Source: Variovorax sp. ZS18.2.2
GTDB taxonomy: Bacteria; Pseudomonadota; Gammaproteobacteria; Burkholderiales; Burkholderiaceae_C
Length of the DNA: 64,000 nt
Reading direction: 5' to 3'
Assembly (NCBI RefSeq): GCF_024701975.1
Contig: NZ_JANLNM010000004.1
Location: 372,001 to 436,000 of the forward strand
The notes beneath the pieces were generated by a model. The model was given only the letters and a program-made list of their open reading frames with translations, was not told where the DNA came from and made no database searches. The translations under genes were made by a program, and so were the position numbers. The stretch's first letter is position 1, and each line of letters starts with the position of its first letter. This document shows positions 1-8,277 of the stretch, piece by piece.

Positions 1-138
1 AAGCGACGTGGCATCCGAAGAGCCGTAGTCCTTGGCCGCCGACTCGGATGGAGCAGGTTCTCCATTGATGTCTAAGTTCACGACTCGCCGCACTGGTGAT
101 GAGCCACCCTTTGAGGTGTCTCCGGCATTAGTGGCCAA
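1..138 (-). CDS. Possible partial CDS running off the left edge
   Basis: An open minus-strand frame runs from a TTG at 138 to base 1 and continues beyond the window. The 46 visible residues are polar and low in complexity (many Ser, Gly, Ala, Asp) and match no family I recognise. A GTG at about 78, starting MNLDINGEPAP, is an alternative start. It lies 13 bp after the stop of the XRE regulator gene on the same strand, so the two could be co-transcribed. Support is only the open frame and its residue composition. Confidence 0.3.
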   Translation of the reverse strand, partial: MATNAGDTSKGGSSPVRRVVNLDINGEPAPSESAAKDYGSSDATSL

Positions 139-151
139 GAACAGCGAGCCT

Positions 152-556
152 TCAATCCGTGGTTTGCGGGCCCACCGTTGCCTGAATACTCAGCCTCTCG
201 CCGGCCAGCCAGATGTAGAGCTCGATGCGTTCGGACTCGTTCATCTGCTGGTGCCGGGCGGCCATTTCCTCGAACTTGACCAGTACCTCGCCCACGGTGG
301 GATGCACATTCTTCGACAGTTGCATCGGGACCTCGGCCCACTTGGGCCCGGCACCGGTGGCCAGCCATCGCGGGTTGACCCGGAAATAGTCGGCAATGGC
401 GAACAGGTGAGTCGATTCGATGCCCTTGTTTCGACCCGAAAGCCAGTTGGTGATTGCGGCACGAGTCACCCCGCAGCGGCGGGCGAGGCTGGCCTGCCAT
501 CCGCGGCCGATGTCCGTCGTGAGTTCCTTCAGACGCTCGGTGAACGTACTGCTCAT
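152..556 (-). CDS. XRE-family helix-turn-helix regulator, 134 aa
   Basis: This is a small DNA-binding protein with an N-terminal lambda-repressor-type helix-turn-helix at about residues 7-65 (QASLARRCGVTRAAITNWL, then AIADYFRVNPRWLATG). The C-terminal half (VGEVLVKFEEMAARHQQM onwards) is helical and may serve for dimerisation. The ATG at 556 is preferred although the frame stays open to 859, because the upstream 101 residues are Arg/Pro/Ala-rich with no domain. Regulators of this size are common near mobile or phage-derived loci, but no phage gene is visible here. Its target is unknown. Confidence 0.75.
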   Translation of the reverse strand: MSSTFTERLKELTTDIGRGWQASLARRCGVTRAAITNWLSGRNKGIESTHLFAIADYFRVNPRWLATGAGPKWAEVPMQLSKNVHPTVGEVLVKFEEMAARHQQMNESERIELYIWLAGERLSIQATVGPQTTD

Positions 557-1166
557 TGCGGTCAACCCGCGATCCGGCCGCGAGGTAGCGGCGGGGCAAG
601 GAGGCGCCAAGAGCGCTGCGGCGTGGTCCGGAGTGCGAATGCAGCGTCCGACGCGTGTTCGGAAGGCGTTCGAGGCTTGCTGCACAGGGCGCGGCGATGC
701 CGCAGGAGCAGCCAGGGAAACGGGCGCGTCCTTGCGCGTCGGCAGAGATGTTTCACCGGGTGAACAACGCTGCATGGGAAGGCGAAAGACGGATGAGACA
801 TGAAATCCAGGGGTTGAGAACGGTTCCGTGACGCTCCCCCTGCCAGGCTCTCCGTCCATTGGCTATGCCGATGCATCTGTGCATTTTTTCACGAAATAGG
901 TTATTTTTCATCATCAACTGGAGATATCTGCGATGAATTGATCGCGCAAGCGACATCCGGCCGGATCGCATGAGCGCCCGTTGCGGCAACGCTGCCGACG
1001 CTTCATCGCCTGCCGGCGTTCGTGAAGGGACGCTCGCCACGAACGGCTCGGGAGCATTCGGGCGACGCGGCGGACCGGCAAGGCGCTTCTTCGCCGAATG
1101 CGCCTGGAGGTGAAGGGAAAGGAATGAAGGCGCACCCCGCTCGTCACTTCTGTACTGGCAAGGCCA
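557..1166. other. Gene-poor stretch downstream of the left edge
   Basis: I see no convincing gene here. Open frames on both strands are short, Arg-rich and overlap each other. Bases 871-950 are clearly more AT-rich than the surroundings and are the most likely promoter region. A small hairpin (ATGCA/TGCAT followed by T5 at 871-889) is too weak to call a terminator with confidence. Confidence 0.4.
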
Positions 1167-1364
1167 CTACCTCTTCGCGAAACTGGTCCGGGCGTCTCTT
1201 TTGACCCGTGCCGCCTCTATCTCCCGTTCGGAATGGAGTTGGTGCTTGCCGCAGTTGTCGCAGCGATAGAGGCGCAGCCACGGCAGGACTCGCATCCACG
1301 TGCTGCGGCGCATGCGCTTGAGATGATCGATGCCGCATGGGCAGGCAGAAAACAGGTTGTGCAT
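1167..1364 (-). CDS. Small Cys-rich hypothetical protein, 65 aa
   Basis: The translation begins MHNLFSACPCGIDHLKRM and contains CPCG near the N-terminus and CDNCGK at about residues 35-40. This two-pair cysteine layout would suit a small zinc ribbon. Between the pairs is a basic/aromatic stretch (MRRSTWMRVLPWLRLYRC) that reads like real protein rather than a shadow frame. There is no strong Shine-Dalgarno before the ATG at 1364. Function unknown; the call rests on cysteine spacing and residue composition. Confidence 0.5.
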   Translation of the reverse strand: MHNLFSACPCGIDHLKRMRRSTWMRVLPWLRLYRCDNCGKHQLHSEREIEAARVKRDARTSFAKR

Positions 1365-2147
1365 AAAGAGGGCGGTCTGGATGTCATGGGCCCCCTTGCC
1401 AAGCTCTATGGCTTATCGGCAGATGTATTGCAACGCAGCATTCTTTCAGCGAACCCGTGACTGCTGCACTACCCTGTTCACGGTATTTGTAATCTTTGTT
1501 ACTACATACGGGGTCGCCTTGAGCTTCCTCCTTCTCGGCGGTTCAAAGCGGCCGACGACGCCAGAAATCATGAAGATCGACCAGATGCAGCTTGATCTGC
1601 CTTGGAGTCGCCTTCAAACCTGCTCGCTGCCAGGCTGAGAAAGCCCTCGCTGCTGTCTGAAGCGCCCGGGTTGCGCCCGCGCGAGCCTTCGAGTCCGGCG
1701 GGTTTGAAACCACTTTCCGCCTTGGATGGCAATAGATGGCCGAATTTTTAAGTGAAATACTTGCAGGTTTGGCAAGTTTTTTCTCTCAAAAGTCGTCTGC
1801 TTTACATTCAAAAAAGCATTTGGTTTAGAGATGGGAAGAATTCCTCACCTTTCTGCGCAATAGCGGCAGGAAAGATCGGAGGCGAGTTCGCTACTCATAT
1901 CCATCTTTCCCCGCCTCGGGCATTGCTCTCGGTCCGCTGGTCGAAGGCCTTGCTTGTTCGGCGTCGATAAATAGAACTAACAGGCCTTTGTATTTTCTTT
2001 GAATGCCTGCAAATAAACGCGGATTGAATTAAAAATCTGGATCGGGAAAATTGTTTATTGTGATATTTCTAAAATCTTATTCAATACGTTGGGATGTGAA
2101 GTTTCATGATAACCGTGGTGTATTGAAAGCCTATTTTCGAGTCGCAA
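1365..2147. other. Intergenic region, no gene seen
   Basis: This stretch has no frame with protein-like composition. GC falls sharply after about 1740 and stays low to 2147, as expected for the promoter region of the downstream response-regulator-like gene. A weak hairpin with a T-tract lies at 1759-1782. Confidence 0.4.
1759..1782 (+). terminator. Possible weak intrinsic terminator
   Basis: The arms ACTTGC (1759-1764) and GCAAGT (1772-1777) can pair around a 7-nt loop and are followed by five more T residues. The stem is short and no clear gene lies upstream on the plus strand, so this may be chance. Confidence 0.25.
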
Positions 2148-2156
2148 GTGCTTGTA

Positions 2157-2954
2157 ATGAAACCGAGCCATTCCACTTCCCTTGGAAATGAATTTATGAT
2201 TTCATTTGATAAATCAGGACAAGCGGGTACCGCTGTCAAAGACAAAACCTTTTTTGTAGCGCTGATGGACAGCGATGCGACACAAAGGAGTTTGCTGCGC
2301 TGCCGTCTGGATGCGCTCGGATGCGCTTCCCTGGCCTTCGATTCGATGGACGATCTATTTGCCGACCTGCGCGCAGGAAAGAAGTTCGGATGCATATTGA
2401 TTGCAATCTCCACCGAAGAATTCAAACATCAGTTGAAATCGATCCTGATCGATTTCGATGTGCCCTTGCTGCTCGTGGCGCTTCCCGAATACCTCGGTAC
2501 CTTGTCCGGTTTGAAGACGGAACTCGCGGGATTGGGAAGCATGGATGTCGTGCTTCCTTTCTGCAGCGATCAGGAACTCGAATGGCGGCTGGAAATGCTG
2601 GCACAGCGAAAGTTGGCTGCCAATGCAACTGCTGGGGATTTTGTGTGGGATGAATATCGCTTTGAAATCGCCCGGCGTCAGGTGTGGCTGGGGGAACAAA
2701 GCGTGCCCTTGAAGCCCATGGAATTCCATCTGGCGCTCGAATTGTTCCGAAATATGAATTCATTGGTGACCCGCGAAAGGCTTTCCGTCCTATGGCGGGG
2801 GCGGCCCCGATCTCCCGGATCGAGAGCTCTCGATGTCTGCATTTCGAACGTGCGCAGAAAACTGAAGCTTCTGCCGGAAAGAGGGCTGATCCTGAGATCG
2901 ATCTACGGGCGGGGCTACGAGGTGAATTCGATGCGCAAGGAGGCGCAGGTGTGA
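2157..2954 (+). CDS. Atypical OmpR-type response regulator with pseudo-receiver domain
   Basis: This cytoplasmic DNA-binding protein has about 265 residues. The C-terminal third is a clear OmpR/PhoB winged helix (LKPMEFHLALELF..., RALDVCISNVRRKLK, then RSIYGRGYEV). The N-terminal domain resembles a receiver and keeps an acidic pair (LMDSDATQR), but the strand that should carry the phospho-accepting Asp reads FGCILIAIS, with Ala/Ile instead. It is therefore likely phosphorylation-independent. Starts at GTG 2148, ATG 2157 or ATG 2196 are all possible; 2196 removes an unconserved leader. No histidine kinase is adjacent. It ends one base before the convergent deiminase gene. Its target is unknown. 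Confidence 0.8.
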   Translation: MKPSHSTSLGNEFMISFDKSGQAGTAVKDKTFFVALMDSDATQRSLLRCRLDALGCASLAFDSMDDLFADLRAGKKFGCILIAISTEEFKHQLKSILIDFDVPLLLVALPEYLGTLSGLKTELAGLGSMDVVLPFCSDQELEWRLEMLAQRKLAANATAGDFVWDEYRFEIARRQVWLGEQSVPLKPMEFHLALELFRNMNSLVTRERLSVLWRGRPRSPGSRALDVCISNVRRKLKLLPERGLILRSIYGRGYEVNSMRKEAQV

Positions 2955-2955
2955 A

Positions 2956-4047
2956 TCAGCGCGGCTGCTGCTGCGTGGTGCAGTGGATGCCGCCGCCGCC
3001 CGCGGCAATGGCGTCGATGTCGAGCTGCACGACCTCGCGCCGCGGAAACAGGTCGCGCAGCAGCCCCCGCGCATTGGCGTCGGCGCCCGCATCGCCGAAC
3101 TGCGGTGCGATGACGGCGCCGTTGCACACATAGAAGTTGATGTAGCCGGCCGCGAACTCGTCGGTCTCGAAGGTGGGGCGCACCGTCTCGGGCGCCTTGA
3201 GCACTTCCACACGCAGCCGCTGTCCGCGCGCATCGGTGGCCCGGCGCAGGATCTCCAGGTGGCGCAGGGTCACGGCGTGGTCGTAGGAATCGGGGTCTTC
3301 GTCCAGGCCCGCCACCACCACGCCGGGCGCGGCGAAGCGGGCGTAGAAATCGGTGTGTCCGTCGGTGATGTCGCGGCCCGCGATGCCCGGCAGCCAGATG
3401 ATTTTGCGCACGCCCAATAGACGCCCGAGCTCGGCTTCGCAGGCGGCCTTGTTCAGACCCGGATTGCGGTTGGCGTTGAGCACGCAGCTCTCGGTGACGA
3501 TCGCCGTGCCCGCGCCGTCGACCTCGATGCTTCCGCCCTCCAGCACGAGCCGGGTGGCCAATCGCCTCACCTTGGCCGCGCCGGTCACGTATCCGGCCAC
3601 CTCGGCGTCGTTCGCATGGGCCTGCTTGCCGCCCCAGCCGTTGAAATTGAAGTCGATGCCCGCCCATTCGCCCTTGGCATCGCGCACGAACACCGGGCCG
3701 GTGTCGCGCATCCAGAGGTCGTCCACCGGCTGCACCTCGAGTTGCACGCGGTTGCCGCATAGGCGCGCGGCCAGGTCGTGCTCTTGCTCGCGCACGAGGA
3801 GGTGCACGGGTTCGAAGGCGGCGATGGTGCGGGCGATGAGGGCCAGTTGCTCGCGCGCCGGCTTCAGCAGGCGTCGGCCCCAGATCTTTTCGCTGGGCCC
3901 GAAGGACATCGAGGTGGCGCGGTGAGGGTCGCCTTCGTCCGGCATGTGCCAGGCCTCGGGCGCCGCGGCGACCGGGTCGGCGGCCCAAGCCAGGGGCGCG
4001 AGGCCCAGTCCGTTCAGCAGGCGGCGGCGGGTTGGTGAGAAATTCAT
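2956..4047 (-). CDS. Exported agmatine deiminase / peptidylarginine deiminase family protein (Tat copy 2), 363 aa
   Basis: This belongs to the guanidino-modifying PAD_porph/AguA family, which hydrolyses the guanidinium group of agmatine or arginine to a ureido group plus ammonia. The catalytic elements are intact: LEGGSIEVDG, the acid-His motif DITDGHTDF, DDLWMRDTGPVF, and GGGGIHCTTQQQP with Cys356 as nucleophile. The N-terminus has a twin-arginine signal (RRRLLNGLGLAPLAWA, Arg7-9) and an Ala-rich cleavage region, so it should be exported folded to the periplasm. It starts 11 bp after the upstream paralogue, so the two form an operon. Cytosolic AguA proteins lack such a signal. The substrate could be agmatine or peptidyl-arginine. 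Confidence 0.88.
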   Translation of the reverse strand: MNFSPTRRRLLNGLGLAPLAWAADPVAAAPEAWHMPDEGDPHRATSMSFGPSEKIWGRRLLKPAREQLALIARTIAAFEPVHLLVREQEHDLAARLCGNRVQLEVQPVDDLWMRDTGPVFVRDAKGEWAGIDFNFNGWGGKQAHANDAEVAGYVTGAAKVRRLATRLVLEGGSIEVDGAGTAIVTESCVLNANRNPGLNKAACEAELGRLLGVRKIIWLPGIAGRDITDGHTDFYARFAAPGVVVAGLDEDPDSYDHAVTLRHLEILRRATDARGQRLRVEVLKAPETVRPTFETDEFAAGYINFYVCNGAVIAPQFGDAGADANARGLLRDLFPRREVVQLDIDAIAAGGGGIHCTTQQQPR

Positions 4048-4058
4048 GGTGTCGATCT

Positions 4059-5219
4059 TCAGGCTGGTTCCTGCTGTGTGGTGCAGTGGATGCCGCCGCC
4101 GCCCGCGGCGATGGCGTCGATGTTCAGCTGCACGATCTGGTGGCTGGGCAACTGGGCCGCCAGCGCGGCACGCGCTGCCTCGTCGGCCACGGCGTCGCCG
4201 AATTCCGGCAGGAAGAGGGCCTTGTCGGTGACCAGGAAATTCACATAACCGGCCGCGAATTCCTTGCGCGCATAGGCGGGGCGCACCTGGCTGGGCGTCT
4301 GGAGCGTGACGATCTGCAGGGCGCGGCCGCGCGCGTCGGTGGCCACGCGCAGCAACTCCAGGTGCCGCCGGGTCACGGCGTGGTCGAAGGAGTCGATGTC
4401 GTTGTCCAGCGCCGCCACGACCACGCCCGGCTTGAGGAAGCGGGCGTAGAAGTCGGTGTGGCCGTCGGTGATGTCGCGGCCCGCGATGCCCGGCAGCCAG
4501 ATGATCTTGTCCAGGCCCAGCATCCGCTTGAGTTCCTCCTCGGCCGCGGCCTTGCCGACGCCCGGGTTGCGGTTCTCGTTGAGCACGCAGCTCTCGGTGA
4601 CGATGGCTGTGCCCTGTCCGTCGACCTCGATGCCGCCGCCCTCGAGCACCAGGCGGCTCTGCAGCAGCGGCACGCCGGCGAGCTCGGCCATGCGCGCTGC
4701 GACCGTGGCGTCCCGCGCATGCGGCTGCCTGTTGCCCCAGCCGTTGAAGTTGAAGTTCACCGCGGCCCGCTCGCCGCGGGCGTTGCGCACGAAGACGCAG
4801 CCGGTGTCGCGTATCCAGAGATCGTCGATGGGGTGTTCGATCAGTTGCACGTTGGAGCCGCAAAGCTGCCGGGCCGTGGCGAAGTCGGCAGCGTTCACGA
4901 GCATCTTGACTGGCTCATAGACGCTGATGGCGTTTGCGATGCGCGCCAGCGCCTGCTGCACCGGCTGGCGCAGGGCTGCGGTCCAGATGGACTCGCGCGC
5001 CACGAAAGCCATCCAGACCGCGCGATGGGCGCCGCCTTCGTCAGGCATCTGCCAGCCGGCGGCGAGTGAAGGCGAAGGCGCAGCAGACGGGGCAGGCGCA
5101 GGCATGGGAAAGGGTGCCGACGGGCCGCCAGTACCGCCGCCACCGCCGCCGCAGGCGGTCACGAGTCCGTGGATGAGTCCAAGGCCGCCCAGGCCCAGGA
5201 GAGTGCGTCGAGTTGTCAT
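4059..5219 (-). CDS. Exported lipoprotein of the agmatine/peptidylarginine deiminase family (Tat copy 1), 386 aa
   Basis: It has the same family and catalytic set as its neighbour: DDLWIRDTG, LEGGGIEVDG, DITDGHTDF and GGGGIHCTTQQ with Cys379. The N-terminus MTTRRTLLGLGGLGL has twin arginines at 4-5 and ends in the lipobox LVTAC (Cys23), followed by a Gly run and a Pro/Ala/Ser linker to about residue 55. That predicts a Tat-exported, membrane-anchored lipoprotein. ATG 5219 is chosen over an upstream GTG at 5240 because it places RR next to the N-terminus. It is the first gene of a two-gene operon and has a LysR-type box upstream (5282-5306). An anchored deiminase is unusual for AguA and points to an extracytoplasmic substrate. 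Confidence 0.88.
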   Translation of the reverse strand: MTTRRTLLGLGGLGLIHGLVTACGGGGGGTGGPSAPFPMPAPAPSAAPSPSLAAGWQMPDEGGAHRAVWMAFVARESIWTAALRQPVQQALARIANAISVYEPVKMLVNAADFATARQLCGSNVQLIEHPIDDLWIRDTGCVFVRNARGERAAVNFNFNGWGNRQPHARDATVAARMAELAGVPLLQSRLVLEGGGIEVDGQGTAIVTESCVLNENRNPGVGKAAAEEELKRMLGLDKIIWLPGIAGRDITDGHTDFYARFLKPGVVVAALDNDIDSFDHAVTRRHLELLRVATDARGRALQIVTLQTPSQVRPAYARKEFAAGYVNFLVTDKALFLPEFGDAVADEAARAALAAQLPSHQIVQLNIDAIAAGGGGIHCTTQQEPA

Positions 5220-5281
5220 GCAGATCAGGGTTACTACCAATAAGAAGTCCCGGATTCTGTCTGCGCCTATTCATCTGCACA

Positions 5282-5306
5282 ATTGATCTTTTATTGGTAT
5301 ATCAAT
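5282..5306. promoter_or_regulatory. Putative LysR-type operator upstream of the exported deiminase operon
   Basis: ATTGAT (5282-5287) and ATCAAT (5301-5306) form a perfect inverted repeat around an AT-rich 13-bp spacer. A second inverted pair, TACCAATAA (5235-5243) and TTATTGGTA (5291-5299), spans the same interval. The position, between the LysR stop codon and the lipoprotein gene, fits control of the exported deiminase pair by the adjacent LysR protein. That link is inference. Confidence 0.45.
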
Positions 5307-6201
5307 CGATATGGCTCATGATTAGCGCGTCTTCGCGTGAAAATGCCAGCAGGCTGTCGAACACCTCCCGCACCAGGGGCAGCCGCGACGGGCCGTTCGT
5401 GCGCGAGATCCAGACGGTCCCGAGCGACAAGCCCGGATACGCTGCCAGATGCCGCAGCCGCCCGGTGCGCAGGGCCTCGTCGGCCAGCAGCCGGGACACC
5501 AGCGCGATGCCCCGTCCCCGCAGCGCGGCGTCGAGCAGGAGGCGCGGATCGTCGTAGATCGCGGCCTTGCGCAGGCCCCCGAAGTGCGCGCGGATGAAGG
5601 GGCCGATGCGGTCGCTCGTGAGGTCCGCTTCGAGGCACAGCAGGCCGAGTCCCGCATCTCCATCGACATCCTCCGCAGCCCCCTGGGGCGGGCCGACGGC
5701 CACCAGTTCGTCGGTCAGGAGCGGCACCTCGAACACGTCCGGCTGCTTGAGCGGCTCGAGGGTGATCGCGATGTCCACGTCCAGTTCGTCGATGAAGCGG
5801 GCGCTCTCGTCGACGGAGATGATCGGACACAGATCGGGGTGCGCCTGCAGCAGCCGGTCCACGCGCGGCTGCAGCCAGCCGCTGGCAATGGGCGCGGGGC
5901 AGACCAGCGTGACGAGGCGATCGTCCATGTAGGTTTCGATGCGGGCGAGCCCGTTGCGCAACTGCTCGATCGACTTGCCCACGCTGTCCAGCAGCAGGCC
6001 CCCCGCCACCGTCAGCTCCACGCCGCGCCCCTTGCGCCGGAACAGCGGCTGGCCGAGCTGCTCCTCCAACTGCGCGATCTGGTGGCTGATGGCGGACTGC
6101 GAGACGAAAAGCTCCTCCGCCGCGCGGGAGTAGTTGCCCAGGCGCGCCGCCGCTTCGAAGCCGATCAGGAATTTGAAGGAGGGCAGCTTGGCATTGGACA
6201 T
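5302..6201 (-). CDS. LysR-family transcriptional regulator, 299 aa
   Basis: This is a full-length LysR protein. The N-terminal helix-turn-helix spans about residues 8-66 (FEAAARLGNYSRAAEELFVSQSAISHQIAQLE), and an effector-binding domain fills the rest. The sequence style FKFLIGFEAAARLGNYSRAA with SAISHQI resembles GcvA-type LysR proteins. It lies between the exported deiminase pair (same strand, downstream) and the cytoplasmic deiminase gene (divergent, 99 bp away), so it probably controls one or both. Polyamine or arginine-derived effectors are a guess from context. Confidence 0.9.
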   Translation of the reverse strand: MSNAKLPSFKFLIGFEAAARLGNYSRAAEELFVSQSAISHQIAQLEEQLGQPLFRRKGRGVELTVAGGLLLDSVGKSIEQLRNGLARIETYMDDRLVTLVCPAPIASGWLQPRVDRLLQAHPDLCPIISVDESARFIDELDVDIAITLEPLKQPDVFEVPLLTDELVAVGPPQGAAEDVDGDAGLGLLCLEADLTSDRIGPFIRAHFGGLRKAAIYDDPRLLLDAALRGRGIALVSRLLADEALRTGRLRHLAAYPGLSLGTVWISRTNGPSRLPLVREVFDSLLAFSREDALIMSHID

Positions 6202-6300
6202 ATGAATCAGATCGATGAATGGGCTGAGAAAATATCGCTTTTTAATCGAAGGAGTTCAAGTCAGAGTGGCCGCCTCTGAAATTTCCGCAAGAAGGACACC

Positions 6301-7368
6301 TTGATTTCCAACGATTTCGACGCGCGCCGTGCCGGGCTGCGCATGCCCGCCGAATGGGAGCCCATGGCCGCGACCTGGCTGGGCTGGCCGGTGCTGGAGA
6401 ACCGCGAAGCGCTCTGGGGCGCGCACTATGAATCGGTCTGCCAGGCGTTCGGCCTGCTGGCGCGAACGATCGCCCGCTACCAGCGCTGCATCGTCGCGAC
6501 GCATGCGCCGCTGGCGGGTGATGCCCGGGCGATCTGCGGGCCGAACGTGACCGTCGTGCCCATCGCGGCGGAGGACAACTGGCTGCGCGACTGCGGCCCT
6601 ATCTTTCTCGTGGACGAGGACCGGGTCACGCAGACGGCGGTCGGTTTTCGCTTCAATGCATGGGGCGAGAAGTACCAGCCCCATGACGGCTGCCAGCGTG
6701 CCGCTGCGGACATCGCGGCGCTGGCCCAGGTGCCGCTGGTCGAATCAGAAATGGTGCTCGAAGGCGGCGCTTTCTACGTGGACGGGCAGGGCACCCTGCT
6801 GACCACCGAAAGCTGCCTGCTGCACGTCAACCGCAACCCGGGCATGCGCAAGCCGGACATCGAGGCCGAGCTGCGGCGCATGCTGGGCGTGCGAAAGATC
6901 GTCTGGCTGCCGGGCCACGCGGCCGAGGTCGAAACCGATGGGCATGTGGACGGCATCGCGTCCTTCATCGCACCGGGCAGGGTTCTCTTCAACACGGCAG
7001 ATCCCGACCAGGGGGACTACCACCGGGCGATGCAGGAGAACCGCCGCGCCCTGGAACTGGCCACCGATGCACAAGGCCGCCGCTTCGAGATCCTCGACCT
7101 GCCCGTGCCGCGCCAGGTGCAGAACCACGGCAGCGCGCGTTTCTGCGACATCTATTCGAACTACATCCTCGTCAATGGCGCCGTGATCTCCACCGCCTTC
7201 GACGTGCCGCGGGACGCAGAGGCCCGCGAGGTCTTCGGCCGTGCCTTCCCCGATCGCCGGATCGAACTGCTGCCCATCGGCGCCATCTCGCTGGGCGGCG
7301 GTGCTGCGCACTGTTCCACGCAGCAGCAGCCGATGCTGGGCAACCGGTTGGCCGTGCGCGCGTTCTGA
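6301..7368 (+). CDS. aguA: Agmatine deiminase, cytoplasmic paralogue, 355 aa
   Basis: It should convert agmatine to N-carbamoylputrescine and ammonia in the arginine-decarboxylase route to putrescine. The family motifs are EDNWLRDCGPIF, LEGGAFYVDGQGT with ESCLLHVNRNPG, EVETDGHVDG, and GGGAAHCSTQQQP with Cys338. No signal peptide is present. The TTG start at 6301 is supported by an AAGAAGGA-type Shine-Dalgarno just upstream, and the first residues align with the conserved MPAEWEPMAATWLGWP region. It is transcribed divergently from the LysR gene. Compared with the two exported paralogues it lacks about 30-50 N-terminal residues. No carbamoylputrescine amidase gene (aguB) is visible in the window. 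Confidence 0.88.
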   Translation: MISNDFDARRAGLRMPAEWEPMAATWLGWPVLENREALWGAHYESVCQAFGLLARTIARYQRCIVATHAPLAGDARAICGPNVTVVPIAAEDNWLRDCGPIFLVDEDRVTQTAVGFRFNAWGEKYQPHDGCQRAAADIAALAQVPLVESEMVLEGGAFYVDGQGTLLTTESCLLHVNRNPGMRKPDIEAELRRMLGVRKIVWLPGHAAEVETDGHVDGIASFIAPGRVLFNTADPDQGDYHRAMQENRRALELATDAQGRRFEILDLPVPRQVQNHGSARFCDIYSNYILVNGAVISTAFDVPRDAEAREVFGRAFPDRRIELLPIGAISLGGGAAHCSTQQQPMLGNRLAVRAF

Positions 7369-7508
7369 ACTCGGCGGAACCGGCTCGGGCGCTGCGTTAA
7401 AGCGTCCTTAAAAACTTCACGAGAGCATCGGTGCCGGATCGACGAACCGGCCCTTCTTGCGCTTCCCGCACATCCCTGCACACGCGTCGCGACGGGTCGT
7501 CTTCAAAA

Positions 7509-7524
7509 ATCTACATGTGTAGAC
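7509..7524 (+). promoter_or_regulatory. TetR-type operator, degenerate copy (site A)
   Basis: TCTACA and TGTAGA (7510-7523) are perfect inverted arms around TG. Aligned to the 16-bp operator found twice upstream of the TetR gene, 11 of 16 positions match. It starts exactly 36 bp before site B, the same spacing as the pair at 15928/15964. Confidence 0.55.
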
Positions 7525-7544
7525 ATGAGCTTCGATTCAATTTA

Positions 7545-7560
7545 GTATACGAGTGTAGAC
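7545..7560 (+). promoter_or_regulatory. TetR-type operator (site B), GTATACGAGTGTAGAC
   Basis: This 16-mer matches the duplicated operator GTATACGGCTGTAGAC between the TetR gene and the SDR gene at 14 of 16 positions. It lies 57 bp before the ATG of the first gene of the seven-gene operon, a plausible position for repression. Confidence 0.65.
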
Positions 7561-7617
7561 AAACGCGGAAGCAGCGAAGAAAGCGCTCCGCCGCGTCGCC
7601 CAACAGGAGCCCGTTTC

Positions 7618-8277
7618 ATGCGGACCGTTCTTTCCCAAACCACCGACTTCAGCCGCTTCTTTCGCTCATGGCTCGCCGACCCGCGGCGGGTCGCATCCGT
7701 CGCGCCGTCGAGCGATACGCTGGCCCGCCTCATCACGCGCGGCATCTCGCCCTCCGACGGCGCGGTGCTCGAGCTGGGCGTCGGCACCGGCGTCTTCACG
7801 CGCGCGCTGCTGGACCTCGGCATTCCCGAAGACGCGCTGACCCTCGTCGAATGCGACGACGATTTCGCGGCCACCTTGCGAGAGCGTTTTCCGCGTGCGC
7901 GGGTGGTGCAGGCGAATGCAACATTGCTCGCGCGCCGCGAACCCTTCGCGGCCGACAGTTTCGGCGCGGTGGTGAGCGGGCTGCCGCTCCTGACCATGCC
8001 GCCGCGGCGCGTGATGGAAATCCTCTCGGGCGCCTTCGACAGGCTGCGCCCCGCGGGCAGCTTCTACCAGTTCACCTACTTCCCGCGCTGCCCGGTTCCG
8101 CGTGCCTTGCTGGAGCGCCTGGGGCTCAAGGCCGTCTGCGTCGGCGGCACGCTGTGGAACCTGCCGCCGGCCCGGGTCTATCGCATCAGCCGGCGCCAGC
8201 CTCTGGCGGTGACGCGGCGCGATAGCCGCGTCGGCACGGGCCGCGTGCGCCTGCACGGCTTCGAGGCGATCGGCTGA
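7618..8277 (+). CDS. SAM-dependent methyltransferase, phospholipid N-methyltransferase-like, 219 aa
   Basis: The SAM-binding motif I is VLELGVGTGVFTRALL (about residues 50-65), followed by an acidic strand end (TLVECDDDF). The N-terminus (FFRSWLADPRRVASVAPSSDTLARLI) and the later GLPLLTMPP and YFPRCPVP segments are the pattern seen in PmtA-type phosphatidylethanolamine N-methyltransferases and related RNA-dimethylase-like enzymes. It is the first gene of a seven-gene overlapping operon behind paired TetR-type operators. Its stop overlaps the next start by one base. Substrate is inferred from family resemblance. Confidence 0.75.
   Translation: MRTVLSQTTDFSRFFRSWLADPRRVASVAPSSDTLARLITRGISPSDGAVLELGVGTGVFTRALLDLGIPEDALTLVECDDDFAATLRERFPRARVVQANATLLARREPFAADSFGAVVSGLPLLTMPPRRVMEILSGAFDRLRPAGSFYQFTYFPRCPVPRALLERLGLKAVCVGGTLWNLPPARVYRISRRQPLAVTRRDSRVGTGRVRLHGFEAIG

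Noticed and set aside
933..941. Mini-ORF ATG-AAT-TGA after a Shine-Dalgarno-like GGAGA
   Set aside because: Two codons with no downstream gene in position for attenuation; most likely chance in an AT-rich stretch.
4032..5069. Long plus-strand open frame opposite the exported deiminase genes
   Set aside because: It is antisense to a gene with intact catalytic motifs, and its translation is low-complexity Arg/Gly/Val/His sequence with no domain.
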